A DNA stretch of 64,000 bases from Chlorogloeopsis sp038404745 (GCF_038404745.2 NZ_JAYKTT020000005.1:62001-126000); one strand, 5' to 3'. Positions 1 through 9,569 are shown, numbered from the stretch's first letter. Program-made: numbers and translations. The notes: generated by a model from the letters alone, not told the origin.

Positions 1-1
1 C

Positions 2-1894
2 CGCAAAACTACAATTGCTTCCCCAGCACCAACAGTTGTAAAAGAACACCAATTTACCCTCTCGATTGAACCAGGTTTAGAGGAAATTGTCGCAGACGAA
101 TTTCGCCTCCGCCAGATGTTAGTACATCTGCTTTCCAATGCCTTTAAATTTACCGAAACAGGAGGCGATATTGGAGTCAGGGTAAATCGGTGGGAAGGTT
201 GGATTGCCTTTACTGTTTGGGATACGGGTATTGGTATTCCCGAACACCAACAACATTTAATCTTTCAGAAATTCCAACAATTAGAAAATCCCCTCACCCG
301 TCAGTTTGAAGGTACTGGTTTGGGATTGGTATTAACTAGGGCTTTGGCTCGTCTCCACGGTGGTGATGTTAGCTTCTTATCTCGTGAAGGACAAGGTAGT
401 CAGTTTACTTTATTATTACCACCGACTCCTCCACACAAAATTGGAGCAGGAGAAGACAGCCATGAAATTGCCACAGAAAGTAGTTATTATTCGCCCCCGT
501 CTTTAAACTCACTTGCCCCCACCTCCAATTCCCATTCATTAGTTTCAACTTCTCCAACCAATCGCAACAGTTTGGTTTTGATTGTGGAGGCAGTAGCCCG
601 GTATATAGAAGACTTAACCGAACTACTAACAGCTTTGGGCTACCGAGTTGTAATTGCGCGATCGGGATGTGAGGCAGTAGAAAAAGCGCGCCGCCTACAA
701 CCAAAAGCGATATTTCTCAATCCGTTACTACCTTTGCTATCGGGTTGGGATGTACTCACCTTACTAAAATCTGATGTTGCAACTCGCAGCATTCCTGTGA
801 TTGTGACGGCAACAGCAGCCGAAAAAGAACAAGCATTTGCCAATCGTGCTGATGGCTTTCTCAGTTTGCCGGTACAGCATCAAGTGTTGGCACCGCTGTT
901 GGAAAGTTTATGTGCTATCCCAGAACCAAAGCTGCAAAATGCAATTAAAGAAACTACCGTTGAACACACGCCACTGCGAATTCTAAGATTAGTTAACCAT
1001 CAAGGAGATACTTTAAATTTACACCCATTTTTACAGCAGCACCGGGTGATAGAAGTAGATGACATTGAACAGGCAGAACTTTTGGCTAGAGTTTGGCAAT
1101 TTGATGTAGTGTTACTAGATGCAGAAATGCCAACAGCAGAAGCCTGCTTGCAAAAACTTAAAGCGAATCCTCGTTTGGCGTCACTACCGCTAGTAACCTG
1201 TGATGTAGCTACTACCCAGGCAGCTTCTCAAGTGACTGGATTATCCGTGTTTCCTTGCTTAACACAGAACAACACAGACAACAGTAATAACGACAAGCAA
1301 GTAGACGCTTTGTTATCAGTGTTGCAAATCGCAGCTAGTATATGCTGTCCTCCCAGTATTTTAGTAGTGGATTTAGCAATCTTGCCTGATTTACCAGACG
1401 CCAAATACAAGCGGGGAGCAAGAGCGGATGGTGTTCGTTGTGCCAAAAGTACTTCCTTAGGAGAGCTAACTGTAGACGAAAATACTCCTTTTCCTAGCCA
1501 AAATCTGAAATCGTCAACTATCTCTCGTGGTTCGGAATGGTTCCAAGCTTTGATTCAATATTTGCAAACCGCTGGGCTGAAAGCGGCGATCGGGCGTTCT
1601 TGGGCAGAACTGTTACAACAACTCCGTCACGAAAGCGTTGACTTATTGCTGATTTGCCTGAGAGAAACGAAGATGCCAAAAGAAGTCTTCTCAGCACTTA
1701 GGGCATTGGAGCAATTACCTTTTCAGTTGCCACCAGTTTTGGTACTCGATCAGCGACGAAATCCAGACATCTGCCACGAAGGTTCTCTAGAAAATGTAGT
1801 GGGTGCGATCGCAAGCGAAATTCTCCCCCGCTCAATCTCTATGGAAGATTTATTAAAGCATATCAATCAAGCTTTAAGTGTCAAAGTTGAGTAG
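2..1894 (+). CDS. Hybrid sensor histidine kinase, 5' end outside window
   Basis: The frame is open from the window edge (codons start at base 2), so the N-terminal sensor and HisKA parts are missing. The visible part begins in the HATPase domain: N box LLSNAFKFT, G1 box WDTGIGIP, and a G2 box with GTGLGL. Three receiver-like segments follow, at about residues 190-310, 320-430 and 440-630 of the visible protein. In the first, the phosphoacceptor Asp is replaced by Asn (IFLNPLLP). The second keeps Asp (VVLLDAEMP). The third is barely recognisable. It is probably a membrane or cytosolic sensor kinase. The degenerate receivers suggest a binding rather than phospho-accepting role (inference). Signal unknown. 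Confidence 0.85.
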   Translation, partial: RKTTIASPAPTVVKEHQFTLSIEPGLEEIVADEFRLRQMLVHLLSNAFKFTETGGDIGVRVNRWEGWIAFTVWDTGIGIPEHQQHLIFQKFQQLENPLTRQFEGTGLGLVLTRALARLHGGDVSFLSREGQGSQFTLLLPPTPPHKIGAGEDSHEIATESSYYSPPSLNSLAPTSNSHSLVSTSPTNRNSLVLIVEAVARYIEDLTELLTALGYRVVIARSGCEAVEKARRLQPKAIFLNPLLPLLSGWDVLTLLKSDVATRSIPVIVTATAAEKEQAFANRADGFLSLPVQHQVLAPLLESLCAIPEPKLQNAIKETTVEHTPLRILRLVNHQGDTLNLHPFLQQHRVIEVDDIEQAELLARVWQFDVVLLDAEMPTAEACLQKLKANPRLASLPLVTCDVATTQAASQVTGLSVFPCLTQNNTDNSNNDKQVDALLSVLQIAASICCPPSILVVDLAILPDLPDAKYKRGARADGVRCAKSTSLGELTVDENTPFPSQNLKSSTISRGSEWFQALIQYLQTAGLKAAIGRSWAELLQQLRHESVDLLLICLRETKMPKEVFSALRALEQLPFQLPPVLVLDQRRNPDICHEGSLENVVGAIASEILPRSISMEDLLKHINQALSVKVE

Positions 1895-2025
1895 GGACAG
1901 GGTATAGGGAATAGGGGACAGCTAAATTTCAAATCATCAAGCAAAATTAGTTTCAAGAGAAACTAATTTTAAATTTTGAATTACTTATCATGGATCTGGA
2001 CGAATCGAGAAAGTCCGGAGATACC

Positions 2026-2508
2026 ATGCCAAAACGGCTGATTCTAGGGTTACATAGTTGGTTTCAGCGAGATAGAATTGTCAGTAATCTTGTCATTTTT
2101 CAAGATATTATTGTTATCTCTCTCTGCCTTGGTTTATTCTGTGTGATGCTGATCCGATTGGTAGATATGTTTTTCTCCCTTTTGCATCCATTGGATTTAA
2201 GGCAAGTAACATCTGATATCTTGTTTATTTTGATTCTAGTAGAGTTATTTCGCTTGTTAATTGATTATTTACAAGAACAGCAAATCTCTGTAGTTGCAGC
2301 AGTAGAAATTACCATTGTTTCTGCCTTAAGAGAAGTAATTTTACGTGGAGTACTTGAAATTTCCCGTGACCAAATTTTTGGAATCTCTGTATTTTTAATA
2401 GTATTAGGAGTTATTTTAATTGCGATACCTTGGATGTCTCGATTTTTTGAACACGTCAAAATTCCTCATTCTGAAATTACTGAAGATCCTACCCAATTAT
2501 CATCATAG
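2026..2508 (+). CDS. PsiE-family (phosphate-starvation-inducible E) membrane protein
   Basis: A 160-residue inner-membrane protein with about four hydrophobic helices. It resembles the PsiE family, including the charged stretch around EITIVSALREVILRG between helices 2 and 3. The biochemical role of the family is not established. An in-frame ATG at 1990 would add 12 residues, but the ATG at 2026 has GGAG five bases upstream and is preferred. It stands alone after the hybrid kinase, with a 95-bp gap, and is followed by about 330 bp of AT-rich sequence. Confidence 0.7.
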   Translation: MPKRLILGLHSWFQRDRIVSNLVIFQDIIVISLCLGLFCVMLIRLVDMFFSLLHPLDLRQVTSDILFILILVELFRLLIDYLQEQQISVVAAVEITIVSALREVILRGVLEISRDQIFGISVFLIVLGVILIAIPWMSRFFEHVKIPHSEITEDPTQLSS

Positions 2509-2843
2509 ATGTTGTTTATATTACTCTAAAGGTATCAAAATATTTTTATGTCTTTGTCTGTAATACTTTTCTAAGTAACTGTAAAAAGGAATAAAATTTC
2601 TAGCTGTATAAAATTACTGTTCATTCAGTAATAAGCCAATTATATTAACTTTTAGCTTGATAATTAATGCTAAGAGAAACGAAAATTTTTGTGGTAGTTA
2701 TCACCACAGAATAAATTGAGCCTAAGATTAAAAGTAGAATCTTAGAGCAACTACCCATTAGAGGAGTTCTTATTCGGGAATCTGGCTGTTGTAAATGCTG
2801 ATGTACTGCTCATAACTCCTAATTATGGGAGAGGAGAATAAAG

Positions 2844-3263
2844 ATGAAAATCGCTTTCGCAACAACTGATCGAGTTAATGTAGATGCTCACTTTGGCTGG
2901 GCGCAGGAAATTGATGTTTATGAAATCTCAGCATCTGGATATAATTTTGTGGAAACCCTCAAGTTTGATGATAAATCCAAGAAAGTAGAAGTAGAAACTA
3001 AGCAAGACGAAAGTACAATAAAAACAAACAAAGATAGTGAAAGTGATGACAAAGTAGCAGCTAAACTTGAGGCACTAGCTGACTGTGCTATTGTTTATGT
3101 AGCGTCTATAGGAGGTATTCCTGCTGCTAAATTAATTAAACAAGGAGTGATGCCAGTACGACCACATTCTGAGCAGGAAGATATTGCTTTTATTCTCAAT
3201 AAATTAGTACAAACTTTGCAAGGTAATCCGCCTCCGTGGTTGCGTAAAGCTCTACAAAAATAA
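2844..3263 (+). CDS. nifX: NifX/NifB-C-terminal-like iron-molybdenum cofactor protein
   Basis: A 139-residue protein of the dinitrogenase iron-molybdenum cofactor biosynthesis family. The N-terminus, MKIAFATTDRVNVDAHFGWA, is typical of NifX, whose members carry or shuttle FeMo-co precursors between NifB and NifEN. Residues about 45-75 form a Lys/Glu/Asp-rich insert inside the fold. A clear GAGGAG lies 7 bases before the ATG. A nifV-like gene follows 285 bp downstream on the same strand, but no nifHDK, nifB or nifEN lies in the window. This may be a secondary nifX copy rather than the one in the main nif cluster (inference). Confidence 0.75.
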   Translation: MKIAFATTDRVNVDAHFGWAQEIDVYEISASGYNFVETLKFDDKSKKVEVETKQDESTIKTNKDSESDDKVAAKLEALADCAIVYVASIGGIPAAKLIKQGVMPVRPHSEQEDIAFILNKLVQTLQGNPPPWLRKALQK

Positions 3264-3548
3264 TCGAAATAAGTAATTAGTCATCAGTCATTTGTCATTA
3301 GTCGTTTGTGTGACAAATGGCTAATGATGAGCGCAACTAAAAAATATGCAACGCCAGACGCACATTACTACTCACCTTTACTGCTGAAAAATCTTGCTCG
3401 GATCTATAAGGAGCATCAGATTGAAACAGCCAGAGGCTTTAACCTGGTAACGAGAGTTTACTGACTTTGCCTAGCGGCTGTTGGTAGGAGTCTTGATGTG
3501 AATGGAACAAAGACAGAACGCAGAGAATATATAAGGGACATTTGAGTA

Positions 3549-4439
3549 ATGAATCAAGTTCTAATTAACGATACAACTCTGCGTGATGGCGAACAAGCAG
3601 CTGGCGTTGTCTTTAATCTAGATGAAAAAGTGGCGATCGCGTCTCTTCTCGATGCGATCGGCATTCACGAGTTAGAAGTCGGAATTGCAGCGATGGGTGG
3701 GGAAGAGCAGCGAGCCATAGCCACCATTTGTAATCTGGGTTTGCGAACCCAATTGCTTGGCTGGAATCGTGCCGTAGTTTCAGATATTCAAGCTTCTATT
3801 GCTTGTGGTTTGCAGCGAGTACATATTTCCATTCCTGTTTCAGAAATCCAAATTGCTGCTAAATTTCAGGGAAAGTGGCAACTAGTTTTACAAAAACTCA
3901 AAAGTAGTATCAGCTTTGCCTGCGATCAAGGGCTGTTTGTATCCGTTGGTGGAGAAGATTCTTCTAGAGCTGATGAAAATTTTCTTCTAGATGTAGCGCT
4001 TTACGCCCAACAATGGGGTGCATCGCGGTTTCGCTTCTGCGATACGGTAGGTATTCTCGATCCTTTCACGACTTATGCAAAAGTGAAGCAATTGGCGATC
4101 GCATTATCGATACCAATCGAAATGCACACCCACAATGATTTCGGTATGGCAACTGCCAATGCCCTGGCTGGAATTAAAGCTGGAGCCTTATCAATAAATA
4201 CAACGGTAAACGGCTTAGGTGAAAGAGCCGGCAATGCCGCATTGGAAGAAGTAGTCATGGCTCTTAAATGCATTCACAGTATGGATTTGGGTATTGAGAC
4301 TCCTCGTTTGTTGGAAATATCTAAACTTGTGGCATCGGCATCAGGTTGCAGTGTGCCTGCTGGTAAAGCAATTGTTGGTGAAAATACGTTTAAATTTCTA
4401 TCTCAATTTCTACAGCAACAATATCTTCTAGCAGAATGA
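3549..4439 (+). CDS. nifV: Homocitrate synthase NifV, C-terminally short
   Basis: A 296-residue member of the HMGL-like acyltransferase family that condenses acetyl-CoA and 2-oxoglutarate to homocitrate, the organic ligand of FeMo-co. The catalytic TIM barrel is intact: DTTLRDGEQ at residues 8-16, the metal motif HTHNDFG near 195, and NTTVNGLGERAGN near 217. Usual NifV proteins are about 370-400 residues. This one stops after VGENTFKFLSQF, where the ESGIHVDG segment and C-terminal subdomain should begin, and no continuation is visible in any frame downstream. Clostridium has a split NifV (omega and alpha subunits), so a separate C-terminal subunit elsewhere is possible. Otherwise it is a decaying copy. 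Confidence 0.8.
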   Translation: MNQVLINDTTLRDGEQAAGVVFNLDEKVAIASLLDAIGIHELEVGIAAMGGEEQRAIATICNLGLRTQLLGWNRAVVSDIQASIACGLQRVHISIPVSEIQIAAKFQGKWQLVLQKLKSSISFACDQGLFVSVGGEDSSRADENFLLDVALYAQQWGASRFRFCDTVGILDPFTTYAKVKQLAIALSIPIEMHTHNDFGMATANALAGIKAGALSINTTVNGLGERAGNAALEEVVMALKCIHSMDLGIETPRLLEISKLVASASGCSVPAGKAIVGENTFKFLSQFLQQQYLLAE

Positions 4440-4512
4440 GGGCAACCAAAATTTCACTAGTTAGGATTGGGGATGATAACAAAATTTTGAGTGATTAATT
4501 ACTTAATTAATT

Positions 4513-4848
4513 ATGGAAGATGAAACAAAACGCAAGCTTTTATCAGCACTATGTCATGGAGCAATATTTTTTAGCTCATTGGTTGTGTCTATAGGTATAC
4601 CCATTGCCATTTTGTTAATCAGTAATGATTCTGTAATTAAAGCCAATGCCAGAGAATCCCTAAATTTTCACATTAATCTCTACGTTTATGGGATTATCTT
4701 TGGATTGCTGGCTTTTATTGCTATTGGTGTTCCATTACTGATTATATTGTGGATTGTGAGTTTAATCATGCCAATTATTGCCATCATCAAAGTCCTTAAC
4801 GAACCTCAAGTAGCCTATCGCTATCCGTTTATTTTTCGCTTAGTTTAG
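4513..4848 (+). CDS. DUF4870 (Tic20-like) small membrane protein
   Basis: 111 residues with about three transmembrane helices. The N-terminal pattern KRKLLSALCHGAIFFSSL and the central segment ARESLNFHINLYVYG are typical of DUF4870, a family related to the chloroplast Tic20 import component. Its bacterial function is unknown. It lies 73 bp after the nifV-like gene and converges on hisD. The only start that preserves the family N-terminus is ATG 4513, and no good Shine-Dalgarno is visible. Confidence 0.75.
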   Translation: MEDETKRKLLSALCHGAIFFSSLVVSIGIPIAILLISNDSVIKANARESLNFHINLYVYGIIFGLLAFIAIGVPLLIILWIVSLIMPIIAIIKVLNEPQVAYRYPFIFRLV

Positions 4849-4946
4849 TAGAAGCAAACAGTATAGTTTACACAGCCTTATTTTTAGCGATCGCTTCTAT
4901 CTAACCAATTAAATAATGGCGGAGTTCGAGCGATCGCCGTGACAAG

Positions 4947-6233
4947 CTAAATCTCTTGCAACCGTATGGCTACACTACCCGCATGAGCAGGCAATCCTTC
5001 TGATTCTGCAAGGGTAATGGCTGCTTTACCTATGCTGTGCAAAGCTTGTTCATCACATTGCAAATAGGTAATTCGTTTGACAAAATCATAAACACTCAAG
5101 CCAGAGGCAAAACGGGCAGAACGTGCTGTAGGTAACACATGATTTGGCCCGCCTACGTAATCACCGATCGCTTCTGGAGTATGGCGTCCTAAAAACATAC
5201 TGCCAGCACATTTAATCTGATTTGCTAGCAATTGGGGGTCGTCTACGCATAATTCTACATGCTCTGGTGCTAACTGATTGAGAAGCGGAATACTTTCTTC
5301 TAGATTGTTCACAATCATCACTGCACCATGCTTTTCCCAACTTGCGCTTGCCACTTCTTTGGTGGGCAAGTTAGCAAGAACTTCTTCAACAGCAGCTATT
5401 ACCTTTTGAGCGAAGCTTTCCGAATCAGTAATCAAAATTGATTGAGCGCTGGGATCGTGTTCTGCTTGCGACAGTAAATCCCAAGCAATCCAGTCTGGAT
5501 TATTCTTATTATCTGCTACCACTAGAATTTCTGAAGGCCCGGCAATACTATCAATGCCAACTCTACCAAAGACTTGTCGTTTAGCTTCAGCTACGTAAGC
5601 GTTACCAGGGCCGACAATTTTATCTACAGGAGCAACACTTTCTGTACCATAGGCTAGGGCTGCCACTGCTTGCGCCCCACCAATACTATATATTTCCGTA
5701 ATGCCCGCAACTTGTGCAGCAGCCAGTACTACAGGATTAATCTCGCCACGCGGCATCGGTACTGTCATCACGATCCGCTCTACACCAGCAATCTTAGCAG
5801 GCAAAGCATTCATTAACAGAGAACTTGGATAGCTTGCCCGTCCACCAGGTACGTAAATTCCGACCGTCGGCAGTGCTACCCAGTTTAATCCCAACTTCAC
5901 TCCTACTGCATCGGTATAAGCAATATTTTGAGGTAGCTGTTTTTCATGAAAAGTGGCAATTCTCTGGGCTGCTACTTTCAGTGCAGACTTGACATTAGTA
6001 GGACATTGGGCTGCTTGCTCGGCAATAAAAGTATCGCTCAAACGAAAGGACTGGGGATTGAAATGGTCAAAGCGGCTAGTATATTCTTTTACTGCTGCAT
6101 CCCCGCGTACTCTGACATCAGCGATAATATCTCGTACTGTCCCACTGACATCAACCGTCGCTTCCCTTCGCTCATTCACAAATGCTTGGAATTTGGTAGA
6201 AAAATCTTGGTCGGTAGTTTTCAGTATTTGCAT
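4947..6233 (-). CDS. hisD: Histidinol dehydrogenase
   Basis: 428 residues, full length for HisD, the zinc enzyme that oxidises L-histidinol to L-histidine in two NAD-dependent steps at the end of histidine biosynthesis. Visible residues include the Zn ligands Gln and His in SQAEHDPSAQ, Asp in EAIGDYVGGPNH and His in EGLPAHAGSVA, and the catalytic Glu-His pair in LAPEHVELC. It stands alone, with no other his genes nearby, as is common in cyanobacteria where the pathway genes are dispersed. Upstream lies a gene-free region of about 1.2 kb. Confidence 0.97.
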   Translation of the reverse strand: MQILKTTDQDFSTKFQAFVNERREATVDVSGTVRDIIADVRVRGDAAVKEYTSRFDHFNPQSFRLSDTFIAEQAAQCPTNVKSALKVAAQRIATFHEKQLPQNIAYTDAVGVKLGLNWVALPTVGIYVPGGRASYPSSLLMNALPAKIAGVERIVMTVPMPRGEINPVVLAAAQVAGITEIYSIGGAQAVAALAYGTESVAPVDKIVGPGNAYVAEAKRQVFGRVGIDSIAGPSEILVVADNKNNPDWIAWDLLSQAEHDPSAQSILITDSESFAQKVIAAVEEVLANLPTKEVASASWEKHGAVMIVNNLEESIPLLNQLAPEHVELCVDDPQLLANQIKCAGSMFLGRHTPEAIGDYVGGPNHVLPTARSARFASGLSVYDFVKRITYLQCDEQALHSIGKAAITLAESEGLPAHAGSVAIRLQEI

Positions 6234-7076
6234 GGACAGTTTCTCAAACTAGGGGCGTTCTACTAGTGTAGTGGGTTGTGTTGCAAAAGAATGAAAACTC
6301 TGCTCTAACTATTCTCAAAGCCGCTTGCAGAATGTTCTGATTCAGATCATCATAACTTCCGATCATCCCAGATGAGTCAAATTAGCACAATTATCACTGA
6401 GGCGATCGCTATCTTTGCTACCACTATTCTGATTTTTCACAGCTAAATACTCATTTTTGCCATCAGCATATTTTCGTCAGTCAGTATCTTGGTTTTTTCA
6501 CCATTATTATTGTCAGCTTTCCAGAATTTTTTGGTAGTTTAGTAGTAGCGATGACCTAGATAGGAATCTTAGGAATATTGCCAATTGTAATTTGAATTAA
6601 GAAATTACTGAATTAAGAAATAGAAAATATTGTAGGGTACATTAAAGCAGTGCGTACGCATCGCATAATTATGGTGCTTTATGGCTAGCTCTTACTCTCT
6701 TAAACTTTCAAATCCTTACATAGCCGTAACACACATACCCTACTGATTGTCAGGTATTATCAAATACATTTATATATTTAGTGAGAAATTTATATAAAAA
6801 ATCTGAGTAAATCCGATGGGATTAGTGGTCATTGAAAATTATCAATAAAACCTAAAAAATATTTGCAATCGACTATTGATTATGAAAATTTCTTGAAATG
6901 GTATTTACTTTGTGGAGAAAAATGAAATAAGCTATTTGCACATTTAGAAAAAAATAGATGAAGTTGTGTCTATATAAATTTATTTATGTCTAAAAATCCT
7001 AATAAATTCACGCTCGATTTAGCGATATGAATACAAATGAACGTATCCACAAACGACGCAAAGTTTCTGACTAAGC
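6234..7076. other. Gene-free AT-rich stretch with decayed remnants
   Basis: No supported gene. Around 6370-6560 there are short hydrophobic reading-frame pieces (for example MSQISTIITEAIAIF from 6373) interrupted by stops, which look like a decayed small membrane protein. A palindromic element with ends GTAGGGTA and TACCCTAC lies at 6632-6743. The rest is AT-rich. Confidence 0.5.
6632..6743. repeat. Palindromic-end intergenic element (GTAGGGT family)
   Basis: A roughly 112-bp stretch beginning GTAGGGTA and ending with its reverse complement TACCCTAC, with further partial complementarity inward. A shorter GTAGGGTGCG palindrome lies at 18696-18731, so this looks like a member of a dispersed non-coding repeat family. 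Confidence 0.5.
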
Positions 7077-7226
7077 CCCCTTCGGGGCGGGTGTAGGGGT
7101 GCAGGGGAGCCACTGCGGTGGACGGGTTTCCCGGCATAAAGCATGTGGCGTTGTAGGGGTGTAAAGCGATTAGCCCCGAAGAAAAGGATACAAGCCCCTG
7201 CTTTTAAGCATGGAGAAGAAAAGAAG
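7077..7226 (+). repeat. 150-bp dispersed repeat, copy A (inverted relative to copy B)
   Basis: Read base by base, 7077-7226 appears identical to the reverse complement of 9951-10100. It starts CCCCTTCGGGGCGGGTGTAG and ends AGAAGAAAAGAAG. A small spurious reading frame runs through it. Both copies are preceded by TGAC on their own strand. The two copies bracket the TSUP, DUF1634 and copper-protein genes. Confidence 0.85.
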
Positions 7227-7411
7227 ATGTATTTCGAGATACGTAGTACGAGAAATACGGCGTCCTTGTTTCAAGCCCCTAAATTTATTTATGGGGTTCC
7301 CTTACACCCCTATACCCTTATCCCCTTACACCCCTAATTTTTGACTCGTTGCAACTCTTTGTAGTAACAATTTCATGCCTTTTGCCCCAATGAGATGAGG
7401 AGCTTTAATTT

Positions 7412-8248
7412 TTGAACATCCTAGAGTTTTCTTTATTAGTATGGCTGGGATCTTTCAGTGCAGGCTTTGTTGGGGCATTGACAGGCTTAGGAGGAGGAGT
7501 TGTTATTGTCCCTTTGCTAACTTCTGTATTTGGTGTTGATATTCGCTATGCTGTAGGCGCTTCACTCGTTTCTGTCATTGCTACAAGTGCTGGTGCAGCC
7601 TCGACTTATATTAAAAAGGGCTTTGCGAATTTACATTTGGGAATGTTTTTAGAAGTTGCAACAACTATTGGGGCGATCGCTGGTGCTTTAATTGCAACAT
7701 TCGTGTCTGTCAAAGCATTAACTATTGTCTTGGTAATTGTTTTGCTTTACTCTGCTTATCTTTCAGGGCAACCTAAGCTAGAAAATCCACAAAACGACAC
7801 AACCGATCCTCTCGCTGATTATCTCCAAATCAAAGGTACTTATCCGACACCTGAAGGTGTAATGTCTTACCAAGTTCATGCTGTGCCAGCGGGATTTGCC
7901 GTAATGTTGGTTGCTGGCATAATTTCTGGGTTACTCGGAATTGGTTCAGGAGCCTTTAAAGTTTTGGCAATGGATCAAATTATGCGTATTCCCTTCAAAG
8001 TTTCGACTACCACAAGCAATTTTATGATTGGTGTTACTGCCGCAGCATCAGCAGGAGTTTATCTTGCTCGTGGCTATATTGATCCAGGGCTATCTATGCC
8101 AGTGATGTTGGGAATATTACCTGGTGCATTTTTAGGAGCAAGAGTTCTAATTGGTGCAAAGACGAAGTTATTAAGAATTGTCTTTAGTTTGGTGTTGGTA
8201 TCAATGGCTGCAAAAATGGTTTATCAAAATCTCGTTGGAGGAATTTAA
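7412..8248 (+). CDS. TSUP (TauE/SafE) family anion permease
   Basis: 278 residues with eight or so hydrophobic helices and the duplicated TSUP signature: GLGGGVVIVPLL near residue 25 and GLLGIGSGAFKVLA near 175. The family moves sulfite, sulfonates and other sulfur anions across the inner membrane. The substrate here cannot be told. The start is TTG 7412, because no in-frame ATG precedes the first signature and GATGAGGAG lies about 8 bases upstream. The next gene begins 12 bp later and encodes a DUF1634 protein, a pairing seen in many bacteria that suggests a two-component transporter. Confidence 0.85.
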   Translation: MNILEFSLLVWLGSFSAGFVGALTGLGGGVVIVPLLTSVFGVDIRYAVGASLVSVIATSAGAASTYIKKGFANLHLGMFLEVATTIGAIAGALIATFVSVKALTIVLVIVLLYSAYLSGQPKLENPQNDTTDPLADYLQIKGTYPTPEGVMSYQVHAVPAGFAVMLVAGIISGLLGIGSGAFKVLAMDQIMRIPFKVSTTTSNFMIGVTAAASAGVYLARGYIDPGLSMPVMLGILPGAFLGARVLIGAKTKLLRIVFSLVLVSMAAKMVYQNLVGGI

Positions 8249-8260
8249 ACAATTCAAACT

Positions 8261-8881
8261 TTGAATATCCAAAAACAGCAGTGGTGGCAAGCAACTTGGC
8301 AGACTGCACTAGGTAATTGCTATTGGGAAAAGTTGAATATGTCTAAATTAAATTCTAATCAGTTGTCAACCTCTGTACAGTCAGATAGTCGAGTTATTAC
8401 CTTACCATTGCAGCTACAAAATGCTAACTCTGATATAAATGCACTAACCAAGCCAAGTCTTGAAATCCCAGACATCAAAGTTGATACTGAAACTCAACAA
8501 TTGCAAATTATACAGAATTCACAGCTACTCAGTATTTTATTGAGTAATCTGCTGAAATATGGTGTTTTGCTTGCTAGTAGTGTGGTTTTGTTGGGTGGCA
8601 TACTCTATTTGTTACAACATGGGACTGAACCTGTTCATTATCAATTTTTTCACGGTGAACCATCAGAATTTCGTACTCCCACTGGTGTTGTAACAGCAGT
8701 TTTGTCTGGTAGTCGTCGTGGCATCATTCAGTTGGGATTGTTACTGCTGGTAGCTACGCCCATTTTGCGGGTGGTAGTTTCCCTATTAATTTTTATTAAA
8801 CAACGCAACTGGATTTACGTAACAATTACCACCTTAGTGCTGACTGCTTTAATTTACAGTCTTGTAGGAGCTTACTATTAA
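8261..8881 (+). CDS. DUF1634 membrane protein, partner of TSUP permease
   Basis: 206 residues. A hydrophilic N-terminal part of about 100 residues is followed by three transmembrane helices, typical of DUF1634. The function is unknown, but the gene habitually follows TSUP permeases, as here with a 12-bp gap. The start is uncertain. TTG 8261 gives the longest frame, and ATG 8339 (MSKLNSNQ) gives 180 residues and may be the real one. Neither has a convincing Shine-Dalgarno. Confidence 0.75.
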   Translation: MNIQKQQWWQATWQTALGNCYWEKLNMSKLNSNQLSTSVQSDSRVITLPLQLQNANSDINALTKPSLEIPDIKVDTETQQLQIIQNSQLLSILLSNLLKYGVLLASSVVLLGGILYLLQHGTEPVHYQFFHGEPSEFRTPTGVVTAVLSGSRRGIIQLGLLLLVATPILRVVVSLLIFIKQRNWIYVTITTLVLTALIYSLVGAYY

Positions 8882-9224
8882 GTGGTCGTGCAAAATAAAT
8901 TATCTAGTTAGAAAAGGGAACGGGGAATAGGGAACAGGGAAAGAATACAGCTATTTCAGTCGTGTTGAAAAATGGCTAAATATTTATGCGTAGGTACTTA
9001 CAGCCATTTTCAGATGAATAGACCACATAATACTGTAGGGGCGGGTTTTGTTTCAATCTCTAGCTCAAACCGAAAGAATATCTGCTAAACCCGCCCGACA
9101 AAAAATTGTGGTTCAAATAAATGAAATTTGCTGTAATAGAAAATTTATAAGTATTCAGGTGTGAAAATCGAGAGGCTCAGATCCCCAACTTTTGAAAAAA
9201 GTCGGGAATCTTGTTGTTCACTAA
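8882..9224. other. Intergenic region with two repeat types
   Basis: No gene seen. It contains a GTAGGGGCGGG palindromic repeat (9035-9100) and, near 9178-9212, a short inverted-repeat piece of the GATCCCCAACTT...AAGTCGGGAATC type that recurs near 15074 and 38645. The latter lies between convergent genes and may serve as a transcription terminator. Confidence 0.5.
9035..9100. repeat. GTAGGGGCGGGTTTTG palindromic repeat, copy 1
   Basis: Begins GTAGGGGCGGGTTTTG and ends AAACCCGCCC. The arms are complementary over about 12 bases with an AT-rich centre. Related copies are at 26266-26325 (opposite orientation), 35837-35904 and 35923-35990. Confidence 0.7.
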
Positions 9225-9569
9225 TCAAACTCTTGCTGTCCTGATACTAGCAATCTTCTGGTACTCCTCTGCTGCTTGTCGACAAACTCTAGCACATTTT
9301 TGGCAATGTTCTAAGTTATACTTTTGGCATTCCTTCGCACAGGCTTCACAGATGTTAGCACAAGCTCGTGCAAGGTGAGAAATGAAGTACGAACCACGAA
9401 CCATGTAAGTCGCAAGGGTTTGGCAAACTTCGGCACAATCTAGACACATTTGAGCGCATTTAACCATGTCTGGATGTCCCATGCAGGCTTTAGCGCAGTG
9501 TTCGCATTCTACTGCACAATGCATGGCAGTATCAAAGCTAGATTGGTATTCTTGCTGAATTAAAAGCAT
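9225..9569 (-). CDS. Four-helix-bundle copper-binding protein (Csp/DUF326)
   Basis: 114 residues with about 14 cysteines spaced three or four apart along predicted helices (CAVECEHCAKAC, CAQMCLDCAEVC, CANICEACAKEC, CQKCARVC). This is the pattern of the cytosolic copper-storage four-helix bundle family, in which Cys line the core and bind many Cu(I) ions. No signal peptide is present, so it is probably cytoplasmic. GAGAAG precedes the ATG by about 5 bases. Its neighbours are a TSUP pair and a broken rhodanese gene, so this is a loosely thiol/sulfur- and metal-related neighbourhood. Confidence 0.85.
   Translation of the reverse strand: MLLIQQEYQSSFDTAMHCAVECEHCAKACMGHPDMVKCAQMCLDCAEVCQTLATYMVRGSYFISHLARACANICEACAKECQKYNLEHCQKCARVCRQAAEEYQKIASIRTARV

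Noticed and set aside
3327..3464. 45-codon frame upstream of nifV (MSATKKYATPDAHYYSPLLL...)
   Set aside because: No ribosome binding site, no recognised family and short length; could be real, but the sequence gives no support.
7143..7337. 64-codon open frame
   Set aside because: It is the translation of the 150-bp non-coding repeat and adjacent low-complexity CCCCTTACACCCC sequence.
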